Shown here: positions 9,451-17,761 of the stretch, piece after piece
How positions within the stretch are numbered: the stretch's first letter is position 1
How the letters are laid out: each line of letters opens with the position of its first letter
DNA from: Bacillaceae bacterium S4-13-56
Lineage (GTDB): Bacteria; Bacillota; Bacilli; Bacillales; JAWJLM01
Reading direction: 5' to 3'
Length of the DNA: 48,550 nt
Assembly (NCBI GenBank): GCA_040191315.1
Contig: JAWJLM010000039.1
Span: 1-48,550 of the forward strand
Translations under genes and position numbers: made by a program
Notes under the pieces: generated by a model
The model's database searches: none
What the model was told of the DNA's origin: nothing
The model's input: only the letters and a program-made list of their open reading frames with translations

Positions 9451-10555
9451 GTAAAAATTCCTCCACATCATGTTTTAATTTAGCTTCTGATAAGTCTTGT
9501 CTCACCGTGTAATTCGATAAAATCGTTTTGTGCCCATTTACCAAACCGGAAGTCACCACATAATCTAATTCTTTTTTGTTTAACCAGGAATGGATCACAG
9601 CTGAACAAAAGGCATCACCTGCACCGGTCACATCAACTACCGTTGGTGTCTCCACAGCTTTAAAATATCGAATTTTTCCACTGTCATCACCAGCGACCAC
9701 TCCTTTGGCCCCGTTTGTTATAATTACATTTTTAACACCAAGCTCTAGCCATTCTTGAGCCGCTTCGATTATTTCCTCTTGATTATTCAATGTTGTATTG
9801 AAATACGTCTCTGTTTCATCTTTATTTAGGATTAGCCAGGTCACCTCATGTAATGCTTTCGGTAGCCGATCCATTTTAGGAGAGGAAACCGGTACAATCA
9901 CTAACGGAATACCATGTTTGTTAGTAAAAGAAGACAAAAATTCAACGGTTTCCTTAGGAACGTTTAAATCTACGACAATACACTTAGCCTTTTGTAAGGT
10001 TGTACTGTTTTTCATTAATAAGGAGGGGGTAATCTTCTCGTAAATGTCCATATCAGCAAATGCTGTATATAAGTCCCCGTTCTTATTCAAAACAGCTGTA
10101 TAAGAACCTGTTGATAAACCATCAAATTGGGTAACAAAATCTAAGTTCATAAAAGGAGAGGACAAATCATAGATTTCCTTCCACCCCGAGTCATTTCCAC
10201 TAGCAGAAAATAAAATAACCTCTTCACCCAACCGTCCCAAATTCTCAGCGATATTTCTTGCTACCCCACCAACTGTGATGGAGGAGGTTACTGGATTGGA
10301 GGTTCCAGGAATCAAGTCATCCTTCGCATAAAATTTTCGATCGATATTAGCTCCCCCAATACAAATGACGGGATGAATGTCATTTAAAACATAAGCCTTA
10401 CCTAGTACATATTTTTTCTTAACTAATCCAGAAATAATATTGGCAACAGCAGATCTTGATAATTGAACGATCTCGGCTAACTCTTGCTGTGATATAAAGG
10501 GATTTTCTGTGATCAACTTTAGGACAAGTTGTTCTTTGCTATTAAGATTATCCAT
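9443..10555 (-). CDS. psuK: Pseudouridine kinase with N-terminal HTH
   Basis: A 370-aa protein. Residues about 1-60 are a winged-helix/HTH ([20 protein letters not shown]), and the rest is a PfkB-family sugar kinase with the start motif [10 protein letters not shown] and the catalytic [12 protein letters not shown] near residue 310. It phosphorylates pseudouridine at the 5' position for PsuG. The HTH suggests that the kinase may also bind its own promoter. GTG 10567 lies within the G-rich ribosome-binding site, so ATG 10555 is taken. Confidence 0.92.
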   Translation of the reverse strand: MDNLNSKEQLVLKLITENPFISQQELAEIVQLSRSAVANIISGLVKKKYVLGKAYVLNDIHPVICIGGANIDRKFYAKDDLIPGTSNPVTSSITVGGVARNIAENLGRLGEEVILFSASGNDSGWKEIYDLSSPFMNLDFVTQFDGLSTGSYTAVLNKNGDLYTAFADMDIYEKITPSLLMKNSTTLQKAKCIVVDLNVPKETVEFLSSFTNKHGIPLVIVPVSSPKMDRLPKALHEVTWLILNKDETETYFNTTLNNQEEIIEAAQEWLELGVKNVIITNGAKGVVAGDDSGKIRYFKAVETPTVVDVTGAGDAFCSAVIHSWLNKKELDYVVTSGLVNGHKTILSNYTVRQDLSEAKLKHDVEEFLHE

Positions 10556-10574
10556 TGTATAGGGCACCCCCTTT

Positions 10575-10607
10575 AAGTTTAAGGACTAATGTTTATATTT
10601 TAAACTT
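10575..10607. promoter_or_regulatory. Inverted repeat upstream of psuK, possible operator
   Basis: AAGTTTAA (10575-10582) and TTAAACTT (10600-10607) form an 8-bp inverted repeat between the promoter and the psuK start. ATGTTTAT also occurs twice nearby. It could be the target of the PsuK HTH; this is inference. Confidence 0.45.
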
Positions 10608-10613
10608 ATGTTT

Positions 10614-10642
10614 ATTATGTACCTGTTCCTCTTAAAAGTCAA
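10614..10642 (-). promoter_or_regulatory. Sigma-A promoter of psuK-psuG
   Basis: On the minus strand TTGACT (10642-10637) is followed after exactly 17 bp by CATAAT (10619-10614). Both are one mismatch from consensus. The start codon is about 60 bp downstream. Confidence 0.75.
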
Positions 10643-10723
10643 ATTAAAAATGCTCTATGGATAATGTGCGTTAAAGGGAAGGCTTCTAAACATGAGAAAC
10701 TTTGGTTTTCTTTTATCATCATA

Positions 10724-10750
10724 AAAAAAAACACCCTAGTGGGTGCTTTT
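10724..10750. terminator. Bidirectional terminator
   Basis: CACCC-TAGT-GGGTG with an A-run before it and a T-run after it. On the minus strand it ends the hydrogenase-like gene. Confidence 0.8.
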
Positions 10751-10773
10751 TATATTTCCTACTATTTCATATT

Positions 10774-11630
10774 CTATCGCTGAACCATCTTTTTCTTCTT
10801 AGGCTGAAATCCCTTATCCCAAAATCCTTTCTCTGAACAGCCGATACAGCAGAATTCAGCAACTATACAGCGTTCCTGACCTAGTGATTCACAAGCACTA
10901 AAAGCTGTTGGTCCTTTACAACCTAATTTAAATAGACAATAGCCTTTTTGGGCTTCTTCCGAATTATAAGATTCCACAAATAATTTTTGATCGAAATAAG
11001 GTTTACGGTGGCAGGTCGCATGGACAGTCGTTTGATAGAACATTTTTGGCCGGAATTTTTTATCTAGTTCTGGTAATTCACCATGAAAATGAATGTGCAA
11101 CAAGGTACCGATAATTACTTCCGGTATAGGAGGGCACCTTGGCACTAAGGCAACCGGCACATCCTCAGGAATAATAGATCTAACATCGACGGAATTGGTA
11201 GGATTTGAACCAGCAGCAGGAATTCCACCCCATGCTGAACAGCTTCCAAACGCAATAACTGCCTTTGCATGTCTAGCTGCATGAATAATCTCTTCTCTCA
11301 CGGATTTTCCGCCAATACTCAAAAAATCATCGCTACTGGGAATTCCCCATATACTGCCAACACGTACTGATCCTTATACTTTTCATAGATGGTTTCTTTA
11401 TGTTGCTCTACCTGAAAACCACTGGCAGCGGAAAGAAGTTCACTGTATTCTAAAGATATAAAATTAAGAATAGTATCCAGTGATGATGGCTCAAATGAAC
11501 GAATAAAGGCTTCTTTGCACCCTGTACAATCTAATGCACTGATCCATATAACAGGTAAACGACTTTTGAGTTGATTTAGCATTTCTTCATTTGAATTAAT
11601 TGCATCTAACCAATTATACGTTGATGACAT
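10774..11630 (-). pseudogene. [NiFe]-hydrogenase small-subunit homologue, frameshifted
   Basis: The two halves read in different frames. The N-terminal part (11630-11319, ATG with GGAGG 9 nt upstream) has the proximal cluster motif LDCTGCKEAF and ends after VLAVYGEFPV. The second part continues SDDFLSIGGKSV in the next frame and has FGSCSAWGG, VPRCPPIPE, GYCLFKLGCKGP and EFCCIGCSEKGFWD. All cysteines expected for three Fe-S clusters are present. One missing base near 11325 explains the break (CCAGT-AGCGAT). No large subunit or maturation genes lie nearby, and no Tat signal is visible. It is either a pseudogene or a sequence error in an orphan electron-transfer protein. Confidence 0.85.
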
Positions 11631-11832
11631 TGTTCTACCCCTCCTTATTGTTCAACACTTCACAAGAATTATCAAAATATAAAAGCCTAACGAAGTTACA
11701 ATACTCTATAATAGGCTCCACTTCTCCGTTGAAACTTTATTCACCACATTCTTATCAATCATTTTAAAAATCCCGTGCAGCAGTCTTTACTCATATATAG
11801 TATATAAAAAAATTTATATCTCTTTATCTTGT

Positions 11833-11919
11833 TCAATAGGCAACCAAACGAGCTGAGGCCCCTAAGGTATCAATGGTGACAGTAGAACCATTTAGTCCCA
11901 CGTCTTTACCCCATCCAAT
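11833..11919 (-). pseudogene. Transketolase C-terminal fragment
   Basis: A 28-codon reading contains IGWGKDVGLNGSTVTIDTLG followed by ASA, which matches the usual transketolase end (GW..YVG..G....ID.FGASA). It then diverges and stops at TGA 11833. Nothing else of the gene is visible between 11640 and 12090. Confidence 0.5.
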
Positions 11920-11925
11920 CAAAAG

Positions 11926-11968
11926 AGCCCCACCAAATTAAAACTTTACTGCACTGGGGATAAGGCAC
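11926..11968. repeat. Degenerate copy of the CCTGACCCC hairpin repeat
   Basis: Shares TTAAAACTTTACTGCAC with the copy at 12914-12963 and keeps short CCCC/GGGG arms and the GGCAC end. It is a worn copy of the same dispersed element. Confidence 0.6.
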
Positions 11969-12095
11969 TTCCAGCAAGACTTTGTATCTCATTTACCCGA
12001 CCCATTCTTGAATAATATGATTCTTTTCGAATATAAGTTAAAATAATAACCAAGAGATTTAGTAAGATAATCTAAAAGTTTAAGGAGTGCTAACG

Positions 12096-12911
12096 TTGAA
12101 ACTAGTATCTATTTGTCCTAGTAACACAGAATTATTAGCATACCTAGGTTTAACTTCTTCATTAGTAGGAGTGGATGATTTTTCTGATTGGCCCGATGAA
12201 GTAAATAAACTACCTAAGCTTGGTCCTGATTTAAACATAAACATGGACAAAGTTGAAGATTTACAACCGGATCTAGTGATAGCATCTCTGTCTGTTCCTG
12301 GGATGGAAAGAAATATTGAAGAGTTGGAAAAACGGAAAATACCATTTATTATCGTCCCTAATCCTAAGACATTAACGGAAGTTGGGGAATGTTTATTATT
12401 TCTAGGTAAGGCAACGAACACACTTGAACAGGCAAAAATAGTACATGAAATATATACTAATAAACTTGAACAATATCGGACGTTAAGTAAACAAGTAACA
12501 AAGCTTAAAACCCTTTATTGGGAGTGGTGGGCAAAGCCTGTTTTTACACCAGGTGCAAATAATTGGCTAACAGAAATAAGCGAACTAGCTGGTGGGATTA
12601 ATATTTTTCAAGATAACGAAAAAGCAAGTGTAAAAACAGATTGGGATGATGTAAGAAATAGGAATCCTGATATCATTTGTGTAGTTTGGGTTGGTGTACA
12701 AAAAGAAAAAGTAAATCCTAAGGTAATTCTTAAACGTCCAAACTGGGAATCTATGAATGCTATTAAAAACAATCAGTTATATATTTTAGACGAACCATTG
12801 TTTTGTAGGCCCTCCCCTCGACTTTTACTAGGTCTTAGTAAAATTGCCAGTCTTCTACATCCAAATTTATATCCTGAATTTGATGATCATAGAGACCCTT
12901 TATTAGATTAA
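12096..12911 (+). CDS. BtuF/FepB-like helical-backbone metal-receptor protein
   Basis: A 271-aa protein of the periplasmic-binding-like III fold used for cobalamin and siderophores. Landmarks are SICPSNTELLAYLG at the N terminus, LQPDLVIAS, and WDDVRNRNPDIICVVWVG. It has no signal peptide or lipobox, so unlike true BtuF it is probably cytosolic. No permease or ATPase genes are adjacent. TTG 12096 lies 8 nt after AAGGAG; the GTG at 12087 overlaps that site and is rejected. No cobalamin riboswitch was seen upstream. Confidence 0.8.
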   Translation: MKLVSICPSNTELLAYLGLTSSLVGVDDFSDWPDEVNKLPKLGPDLNINMDKVEDLQPDLVIASLSVPGMERNIEELEKRKIPFIIVPNPKTLTEVGECLLFLGKATNTLEQAKIVHEIYTNKLEQYRTLSKQVTKLKTLYWEWWAKPVFTPGANNWLTEISELAGGINIFQDNEKASVKTDWDDVRNRNPDIICVVWVGVQKEKVNPKVILKRPNWESMNAIKNNQLYILDEPLFCRPSPRLLLGLSKIASLLHPNLYPEFDDHRDPLLD

Positions 12912-12913
12912 AA

Positions 12914-12963
12914 GGGCCTGACCCCAACACGTTAAAACTTTACTGCACCGAGGGTCAGGCACC
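12914..12963. repeat. Dispersed hairpin repeat (GCCTGACCC...GGGTCAGGC)
   Basis: GCCTGACCC (12916-12924) pairs with GGGTCAGGC (12952-12960). It is the most regular of three related copies in the window (also 11926 and 20281) and lies 3 bp after the stop of the BtuF-like gene, where it may act as a terminator. Confidence 0.8.
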
Positions 12964-13079
12964 AGACTTACTAATCTCAACGTTTTTCGAAGAATTTGTG
13001 CTTCTCTTTTTTCTAGAAATCTATGAAGAGATCGATTTCCAGCACATTATATTTTTATCACAGGAATACATAATATTAC

Positions 13080-14312
13080 TTAGATAACCAATATACTTTC
13101 CAAAAATTCGTCAGTCACTTTATATTCTTTGGGCCTTTGTTTAACAACTTTAACATATCCTTTATCTTCTAGGTTACTCATTATTTGATTTACTTTATAC
13201 CTTGATTTATTAGAAATTTCCATCAGCTTAATTACAGGAAAATGTGCTTCATCATTAACAAATACACATAGGTGCGTCATTATTCGCAATAATTCCGCTT
13301 CCTCTTTTCTCTCATTCCAAGTATCACTTTTAAATGATTCTTTAATTCTTTCTATTTTTGACAAGTTTATTTCCAAGTCTTCAATAATTCCTTCTTGACC
13401 CGAGGAAAGTAACTCTAGCATATCTATTATATAAAAGGTCATTTCACCTTTATTTAAAGGAGATGGGATTTCTTCAAGAGCTTTATAATACTTAGATTTA
13501 TTCTTATTGACCGCATATGAAAAAGTAATAGCTGAATATCTCTCCAAATATCTAGATAAGTAACTACACACTAATAAACGTCCTGTCCTTCCATTTCCAT
13601 CATAAAAGGGATGTATATACTCATAATAATAATGTGCAACCATGTACCGGTATAGTTCTGCATGTTGTTCATCATCAAGATAATTGATTAAAGCATTTAG
13701 TGACCCAATAATTTCGACTTCAGTACTAATACCTATATGGGTTGTTTTTGTTCCATCATTTATCTCTACATACCCTTTTCTAAATAATTCCCCATCAGGT
13801 TCATCATCTTTATCAATTTCATCTGAAACTAAATCATCATACAACATTCTAAAATCAGATATTTCTGTAAATGGTTTAATTTTATCAATATACAAGTAGG
13901 TTTTCATTAGCCCTTTAAACCTTTTGCATTTTTTGTCTGATCTTACTAAATCATCTAATACTTCTTTTAATTCCTTCTTGGTACTACGAATACCTTCTAT
14001 TTCATTATTACTTTGTGCTTCATTAACAATTAGTTTATGGAAATAGGGTTCTACAACAAAATTAGGAAGCTTACTAATTAATGAAGAAATCTTTGAACTA
14101 TTTATCAATACTTTGTTATTCAAAGACATTAGTTTATGAGTATTTACATAAAACAATTCGCAGGATTCATTAATTCTTTCCCCTTTTCTAAACCCTCTAA
14201 TTTTTAAAGGGGTTAAATAGCTACCGTAACTATTTTTTCTTTTATCTATTTCATTCTTATAATATTCATTACCTTCTCTATAGAAAATTTTTGTTAATTT
14301 TTCATATTCCAT
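13080..14312 (-). CDS. Fic domain protein with C-terminal winged helix
   Basis: A 410-aa protein with the complete Fic motif HPFYDGNGRTGR (near residue 245), which catalyses AMP or other nucleotide transfer onto target proteins. SNNEIEGI near residue 100 fits the N-terminal inhibitory helix of class II Fic proteins, except that asparagine replaces the usual first serine. The last 80 residues look like a winged-helix DNA-binding domain. ATG 14312 has GAGAGG 8 nt upstream; GTG 14321 overlaps that site. It stands alone, with very A+T-rich DNA upstream. Confidence 0.9.
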   Translation of the reverse strand: MEYEKLTKIFYREGNEYYKNEIDKRKNSYGSYLTPLKIRGFRKGERINESCELFYVNTHKLMSLNNKVLINSSKISSLISKLPNFVVEPYFHKLIVNEAQSNNEIEGIRSTKKELKEVLDDLVRSDKKCKRFKGLMKTYLYIDKIKPFTEISDFRMLYDDLVSDEIDKDDEPDGELFRKGYVEINDGTKTTHIGISTEVEIIGSLNALINYLDDEQHAELYRYMVAHYYYEYIHPFYDGNGRTGRLLVCSYLSRYLERYSAITFSYAVNKNKSKYYKALEEIPSPLNKGEMTFYIIDMLELLSSGQEGIIEDLEINLSKIERIKESFKSDTWNERKEEAELLRIMTHLCVFVNDEAHFPVIKLMEISNKSRYKVNQIMSNLEDKGYVKVVKQRPKEYKVTDEFLESILVI

Positions 14313-14540
14313 AATTTTCACCTCTCTTGTTTTAAATTATCGTCATTTTTTAAAATTATATAACTACATATATATATTTTGCAATAAATTTATGTATTTT
14401 TTAATTTTTATTATAAATAAAGTCAAATTATTCAAAAAAATTATTTGAATTAGTCTAATAAAAAATACTTTAAACTTTCTTGTAATGCAATAAAAGTTAA
14501 GAATGAAGTATATCTCACCTTTGACATCAGGAAATGGAAA

Positions 14541-14579
14541 AAGACTACTCATTAGTTTTAACAACTAATGAGTAGTCTT
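14541..14579. terminator. Long perfect hairpin, bidirectional terminator
   Basis: A 17-bp perfect stem (14541-14557 with 14563-14579), a 5-base loop, an A-run on the left and a T-run on the right. There is no obvious gene for it to end on either side, so it may be left from a lost gene. Confidence 0.75.
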
Positions 14580-14592
14580 TTTATTTACCTAA

Positions 14593-14793
14593 TGTTAGCA
14601 CTTTTTGTTAGCAAATTAATTCAATCCTCTTATATATCAAGGGTTGGGGGCAGTCTATCTACAAGGGCTAGTCGCTCTCGCCTGGGCAGGCCGCTTCCTA
14701 AACTCACATCACGCCGCCCGTGAGTTTAGAGTGTTGTAACATCTTTAACGGGGATTCACCTTTTTTTGAGATTGCGTTAGCAAAATGTTAGCA
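14593..14793. other. Structured non-coding segment flanked by TGTTAGCA pairs
   Basis: TGTTAGCA occurs at 14593, 14606 and 14786, with CGTTAGCA at 14775, so two closely spaced pairs frame about 160 bp. Inside are GCCTG-GG-CAGGC (14680-14691) and a 10-bp stem CTAAACTCAC/GTGAGTTTAG (14698-14729), in locally higher G+C. This could be a recombination site or a structured RNA. No gene is visible from 14580 to 14880. Confidence 0.5.
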
Positions 14794-14883
14794 AGTTCAG
14801 CGGAAAGTTTAATGCTCTTATTCTCATACCGGGGATACTCCACTTATACTTGGATATAGAGTTGTAGTAGTGTTTACCTTAAA

Positions 14884-15267
14884 CTAGTTTTTTCTGACTT
14901 CCATATTTTCAAAGTCAATGATTAATTTATTTGCCAGAAAAAAATCACTGCCGATGATCCCGTCAAATCCATGCATTTCTCTGACATCACCGAGCTGCAT
15001 AGTGAAATTATCGAGTTGGAACTTATCTATCGTCATGCCGATCACTTTTTGTTCTATACAAATTTCTGTGCCGCCAATTCCGTACATTTTTCGTGTAACG
15101 GCATTTTCTAAATCAAGCATCAGCCCGATCTCTTCACATAGGTTTGTATCTAAAATGGTTGAAGAGCAGCCTGTATCAAGTAACACGTTATTGAACGTCT
15201 TTTTATTGCCATTGTATTCAATCTCAACAGATACTAGAGGTAAGTGGTCATCCATATGAAATCTCAT
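14884..15267 (-). CDS. Retropepsin-like aspartic protease
   Basis: A 127-aa protein with the single-lobed aspartyl protease motif VLLDTGCSSTILD (Asp about 30) and the second conserved region GFDGIIGSDFF. Such proteins would act as homodimers, one DTG per subunit. The third residue after Asp is Cys rather than the common Ser/Ala, but this occurs in bacterial retropepsins. Its ATG start overlaps the stop of the 86-aa gene by 4 bp, with GGAG 6 nt upstream. The tight pairing suggests that the partner is a substrate or cofactor. Confidence 0.75.
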   Translation of the reverse strand: MRFHMDDHLPLVSVEIEYNGNKKTFNNVLLDTGCSSTILDTNLCEEIGLMLDLENAVTRKMYGIGGTEICIEQKVIGMTIDKFQLDNFTMQLGDVREMHGFDGIIGSDFFLANKLIIDFENMEVRKN

Positions 15268-15524
15268 ACTCTTCTCCGCACTCCTATATATGGCTGCTCA
15301 ATTACCTTTATATCTTCGTTATTCGTGTGAAAAATATATAATTCACGACTTTGATTTTCCGCATGTAGCTTTTTATAGACTTTCCATGCTGCATTGCCGT
15401 TTTCAAAGTCATCAATTACTGACATTTCCTCGATGATTCTTTCTTTTCCTCTTGTTTCTGATTTTAATGCTTCTACTAAGACACAACGTTCTGGAAAATG
15501 TTCGCGTACTTCAGACCATTTCAT
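15264..15524 (-). CDS. Partner protein of the retropepsin-like gene, 86 aa
   Basis: Unknown family. The protein begins MKWSEVREHFPERCVLVEA and is a small alpha/beta protein without membrane segments. ATG 15524 has GGAGG 9 nt upstream; the ATG at 15545 overlaps that site. It is cotranscribed and translationally coupled with the protease gene. I recall the same pairing in other Bacillaceae but cannot verify it here. Confidence 0.7.
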   Translation of the reverse strand: MKWSEVREHFPERCVLVEALKSETRGKERIIEEMSVIDDFENGNAAWKVYKKLHAENQSRELYIFHTNNEDIKVIEQPYIGVRRRV

Positions 15525-15605
15525 ACATATGCGCCTCCGGTTCATTCTTAATTTTATATTGATTATATCATTTTTTGATATTAAGAAACCTAATGGCTTA
15601 TTTAA

Positions 15606-16214
15606 CTATTGGTCACGCTCTGATAACAATCGGAAGTTGTCAATGTGTTTGGCATGGTGGTCAAGAAGTGAACGCAGGTTGCTCGCTTGTGGTCCCCCGA
15701 CTTGAACATGGGTCATTTCTTCTGTCCCGAGGTTGAACGCATGACGATGGATAAACGTGGGCGCCCCTTCGAACACAATCTCTGTCAGGGGATTACTGCC
15801 AAATGCATCCGATTGAATGTCTTGCGCATTCTCCGGCAGAACCAGCTTGGACAGGTTATTGTGACAAAATGCCGCATGCGGAATCGTAAAAAGATTTTTC
15901 CCTATCTTCAAGCTCTCCAGCTTGTTGTGCATAAACGCACCGTCTTCGATAAGGGCAACATTCTCCGGAATGCGGACGTCTTTTAACTGATTAAAAGCGA
16001 ACGCGTAAAATCCGATAACCGATAACGTCGGCGGAAGAACGAGCGACGTTAGTCCCTTATTCCAAAACGCATCCGGCCCAATCGATACGACCTCCATTCC
16101 GTCAATGCGAAACGGAATCACCACATTCTTTTCTGCTCCATAGTAATCAATGATTTCCCGCCGGAATTCATCGAAATGGAAATGACTTTCATCCGTCGTT
16201 ATAAAATCTATCAT
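15606..16214 (-). CDS. BspA-type leucine-rich-repeat protein
   Basis: About 202 aa with four to five LRR_5 units of 22-23 residues, such as LTSLVLPPTLSVIGFYAFAF, LKDVRIPENVALIEDGAF and LSKLVLPENAQDIQSDAFG. It lacks a signal peptide and so is probably cytosolic. Base composition is clearly more G+C-rich than both neighbours, a sign of separate origin. The start is ATG 16214 or TTG 16217, both about 8-11 nt after GGAGAG. BspA repeats mediate protein binding; no partner can be named. Confidence 0.8.
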   Translation of the reverse strand: MIDFITTDESHFHFDEFRREIIDYYGAEKNVVIPFRIDGMEVVSIGPDAFWNKGLTSLVLPPTLSVIGFYAFAFNQLKDVRIPENVALIEDGAFMHNKLESLKIGKNLFTIPHAAFCHNNLSKLVLPENAQDIQSDAFGSNPLTEIVFEGAPTFIHRHAFNLGTEEMTHVQVGGPQASNLRSLLDHHAKHIDNFRLLSERDQ

Positions 16215-16383
16215 CAAAAGGTCCACTCTCCGCTCTTTTTATGGATATACATTCGAGTATAACTAAAAACTTTCCTCAAATCAGGAAAGTTTATTGAAAT
16301 TCCCCTAGTTATTTTTATCATTTACTGTCGGAATAAGTCGATTTTTCCCAACTTAGTCTAAAGGATTATTTGTTATTATAAAA

Positions 16384-16440
16384 ATAGACCTACATAAAAG
16401 ACAATTATCAGCAAATTAACTTTTATTGGTGGTGGTCTAT
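16384..16440. promoter_or_regulatory. Inverted repeat upstream of the bacteriocin-like gene
   Basis: ATAGACC (16384-16390) and GGTCTAT (16434-16440) are exact inverted copies about 75-130 bp upstream of the secreted peptide gene. It could be a regulator site; weak evidence. Confidence 0.3.
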
Positions 16441-16513
16441 GGGGGAAGTTGCGTTTTTCGATCACGATGTTTATTTATTCTAAACTAGAAAACTATTACG
16501 AGGATATTGTAAG

Positions 16514-17074
16514 ATGAAGATATGGAAAAAGTTTACCTTTGTATTTATGGCCACTGTATTATTCGTCGGAATAGTTGGAAGTTCAGTATCAGCCCAAGTG
16601 TCACCTTCTAAAAAAACAAATAAAAGCAACTTAACACAAGAGCAAATAGTATTGTTGCAAACTGTCTCTAATCACCTAGAGAATTACACAGATTCAGAAG
16701 GAAACAAACAAATTAAAATCGTCAATAAAAATGAATTAGCGCATAAACTTAAAAACGTAGACACTTCACTTAACCTTGGACAATTACAATCAAGCATCAA
16801 TAAATTTAATCGTTATATGGCAGACGGTGACAATGTAGTAACGGAAACGGCTGATAACATCGCACAAGAAATGAAAGACAATATGAATGGGCAACAAGAT
16901 GGAGTCTCTACAATGGGCTTTAGTTGTGGTGATGCCCTTACAGCTATAGGGTTAATCCATAGCGGTTCTTATTCTGCCGCTACTTATCTTTTGGGTATCA
17001 CTGGACCAGCAGCAGTAATCGTTCCACTTCTTGTTTCAACCGTATACGGAATAGCTTCGATAGCTTGTGAATAA
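16514..17074 (+). CDS. Putative secreted hydrophobic bacteriocin precursor (SdpC-like layout)
   Basis: A 186-aa preproprotein. Residues 1-27 form a signal peptide ending SSVSA. Residues 28-130 are a hydrophilic propeptide without cysteine. The last 55 residues are hydrophobic and rich in Gly/Ala (GFSCGDALTAIGLIHSGSYS...) and hold the only two cysteines, Cys138 and Cys185, the latter one residue from the end. This matches the plan of SdpC, whose hydrophobic C-terminal toxin with one disulfide is cut from a similar precursor, although sequence identity looks low. GAGG lies 10 nt before ATG. The next gene is a small membrane protein that could give immunity. No SdpA/SdpB-like processing genes are nearby. 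Confidence 0.65.
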   Translation: MKIWKKFTFVFMATVLFVGIVGSSVSAQVSPSKKTNKSNLTQEQIVLLQTVSNHLENYTDSEGNKQIKIVNKNELAHKLKNVDTSLNLGQLQSSINKFNRYMADGDNVVTETADNIAQEMKDNMNGQQDGVSTMGFSCGDALTAIGLIHSGSYSAATYLLGITGPAAVIVPLLVSTVYGIASIACE

Positions 17075-17117
17075 CATCAATGGTTTATTACTATTCATGT
17101 AAAGGAGTTTGTGAGAT

Positions 17118-17396
17118 ATGACCATAACACCTAAGAATTTTCGATACTCTTACATTTTTCTTGTTATTTCGCTTATTCTTTTTTCAACCTCTTTTTTATC
17201 TTATGACAATGCCTTAATCATAACAATTTTATTTTTATTACTCGTTAATATTACTTGCTTTTCAAACGAGTACCTGGTAATCAAATATTATCAAAAAAAC
17301 CAACAAAAAAATCCTAATAAAGGGTATGCGCTATTAGTTATGATTCAGGTGTTATTCACTTTATTGATATTCGGTGTGTTTAAGTTCTTTTTTTAA
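17118..17396 (+). CDS. Small membrane protein, possible immunity protein
   Basis: A 92-aa protein with three hydrophobic segments (about residues 12-30, 33-52 and 71-91) separated by a short basic loop (YYQKNQQKNPNKG). It starts at ATG with AAAGGAG upstream, 43 bp after the bacteriocin-like gene, and shares its terminator. Position and topology suggest self-protection or export, as for SdpI-like or other small immunity proteins, but there is no family match I can name. Confidence 0.6.
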   Translation: MTITPKNFRYSYIFLVISLILFSTSFLSYDNALIITILFLLLVNITCFSNEYLVIKYYQKNQQKNPNKGYALLVMIQVLFTLLIFGVFKFFF

Positions 17397-17423
17397 CTTA
17401 ATCATAGAGAAAATCAATACATA

Positions 17424-17455
17424 AAAATCACATCCCAAAAACGGGATGTGATTTT
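17424..17455 (+). terminator. Terminator of the bacteriocin-like operon
   Basis: AAAATCACATCCC pairs with GGGATGTGATTTT over 13 bp and is followed by a T-run. It lies 28 bp after the second gene of the operon. Confidence 0.9.
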
Positions 17456-17659
17456 TTTAATACACTATTTGATCGGTTATTAATTTACTTTTTTGAACCG
17501 CATTTGTTATTTTTTGGGTAATCGGATTATTTGGTGAAAATATCTTCCTCATTACTAATTAATACTTTCATAGGTTAGTCATTCATGTAGCGCAAGACAA
17601 GCGTTACACACACAATGAATTTAATTTCGCCTGCCAGCGATTAAATTATTTTATTATTT

Positions 17660-17690
17660 GGCTCTGTTAAAGTTTAATGTTGATATTACT
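17660..17690. mobile_element. Possible insertion-sequence terminal repeat remnant
   Basis: GGCTCTGTTAAAGTTTAATG resembles terminal repeats of Firmicute insertion sequences (recalled, not checked). A transposase remnant lies 450 bp away. The 17460-17660 stretch before it holds nothing recognisable. Confidence 0.35.
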
Positions 17691-17698
17691 TACAAAAA

Positions 17699-17732
17699 CA
17701 AAACTTCCTAATTTATGGAAGTTTTGTTTTTG
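17699..17732. terminator. Terminator after the 17762-18061 gene
   Basis: CAAAACTTCC (17699-17708) pairs with GGAAGTTTTG (17717-17726), with A-rich and T-rich flanks on each side. Confidence 0.75.
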
Positions 17733-17761
17733 TAGTATTTACTTGTTAACTAACGCCACTG

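Noticed and set aside
11319-11322. Two separate hydrogenase genes with overlapping stop and start
   Set aside because: The second frame would begin at a TTG without ribosome-binding site in the middle of a conserved family block; a frameshift explains it better.
11990-12095. Cobalamin riboswitch upstream of the BtuF-like gene
   Set aside because: No B12-box-like sequence or long structured leader is visible in the 100 bp before the start.
14364-14564. 66-aa open frame upstream of the Fic gene
   Set aside because: It runs through a perfect terminator hairpin and very A+T-rich DNA; composition is not coding-like.
14640-14760. tmRNA or tRNA-like RNA gene
   Set aside because: Stems and a G+C-rich core are present, but no tag frame, no T-arm sequence and no CCA end could be found on either strand.
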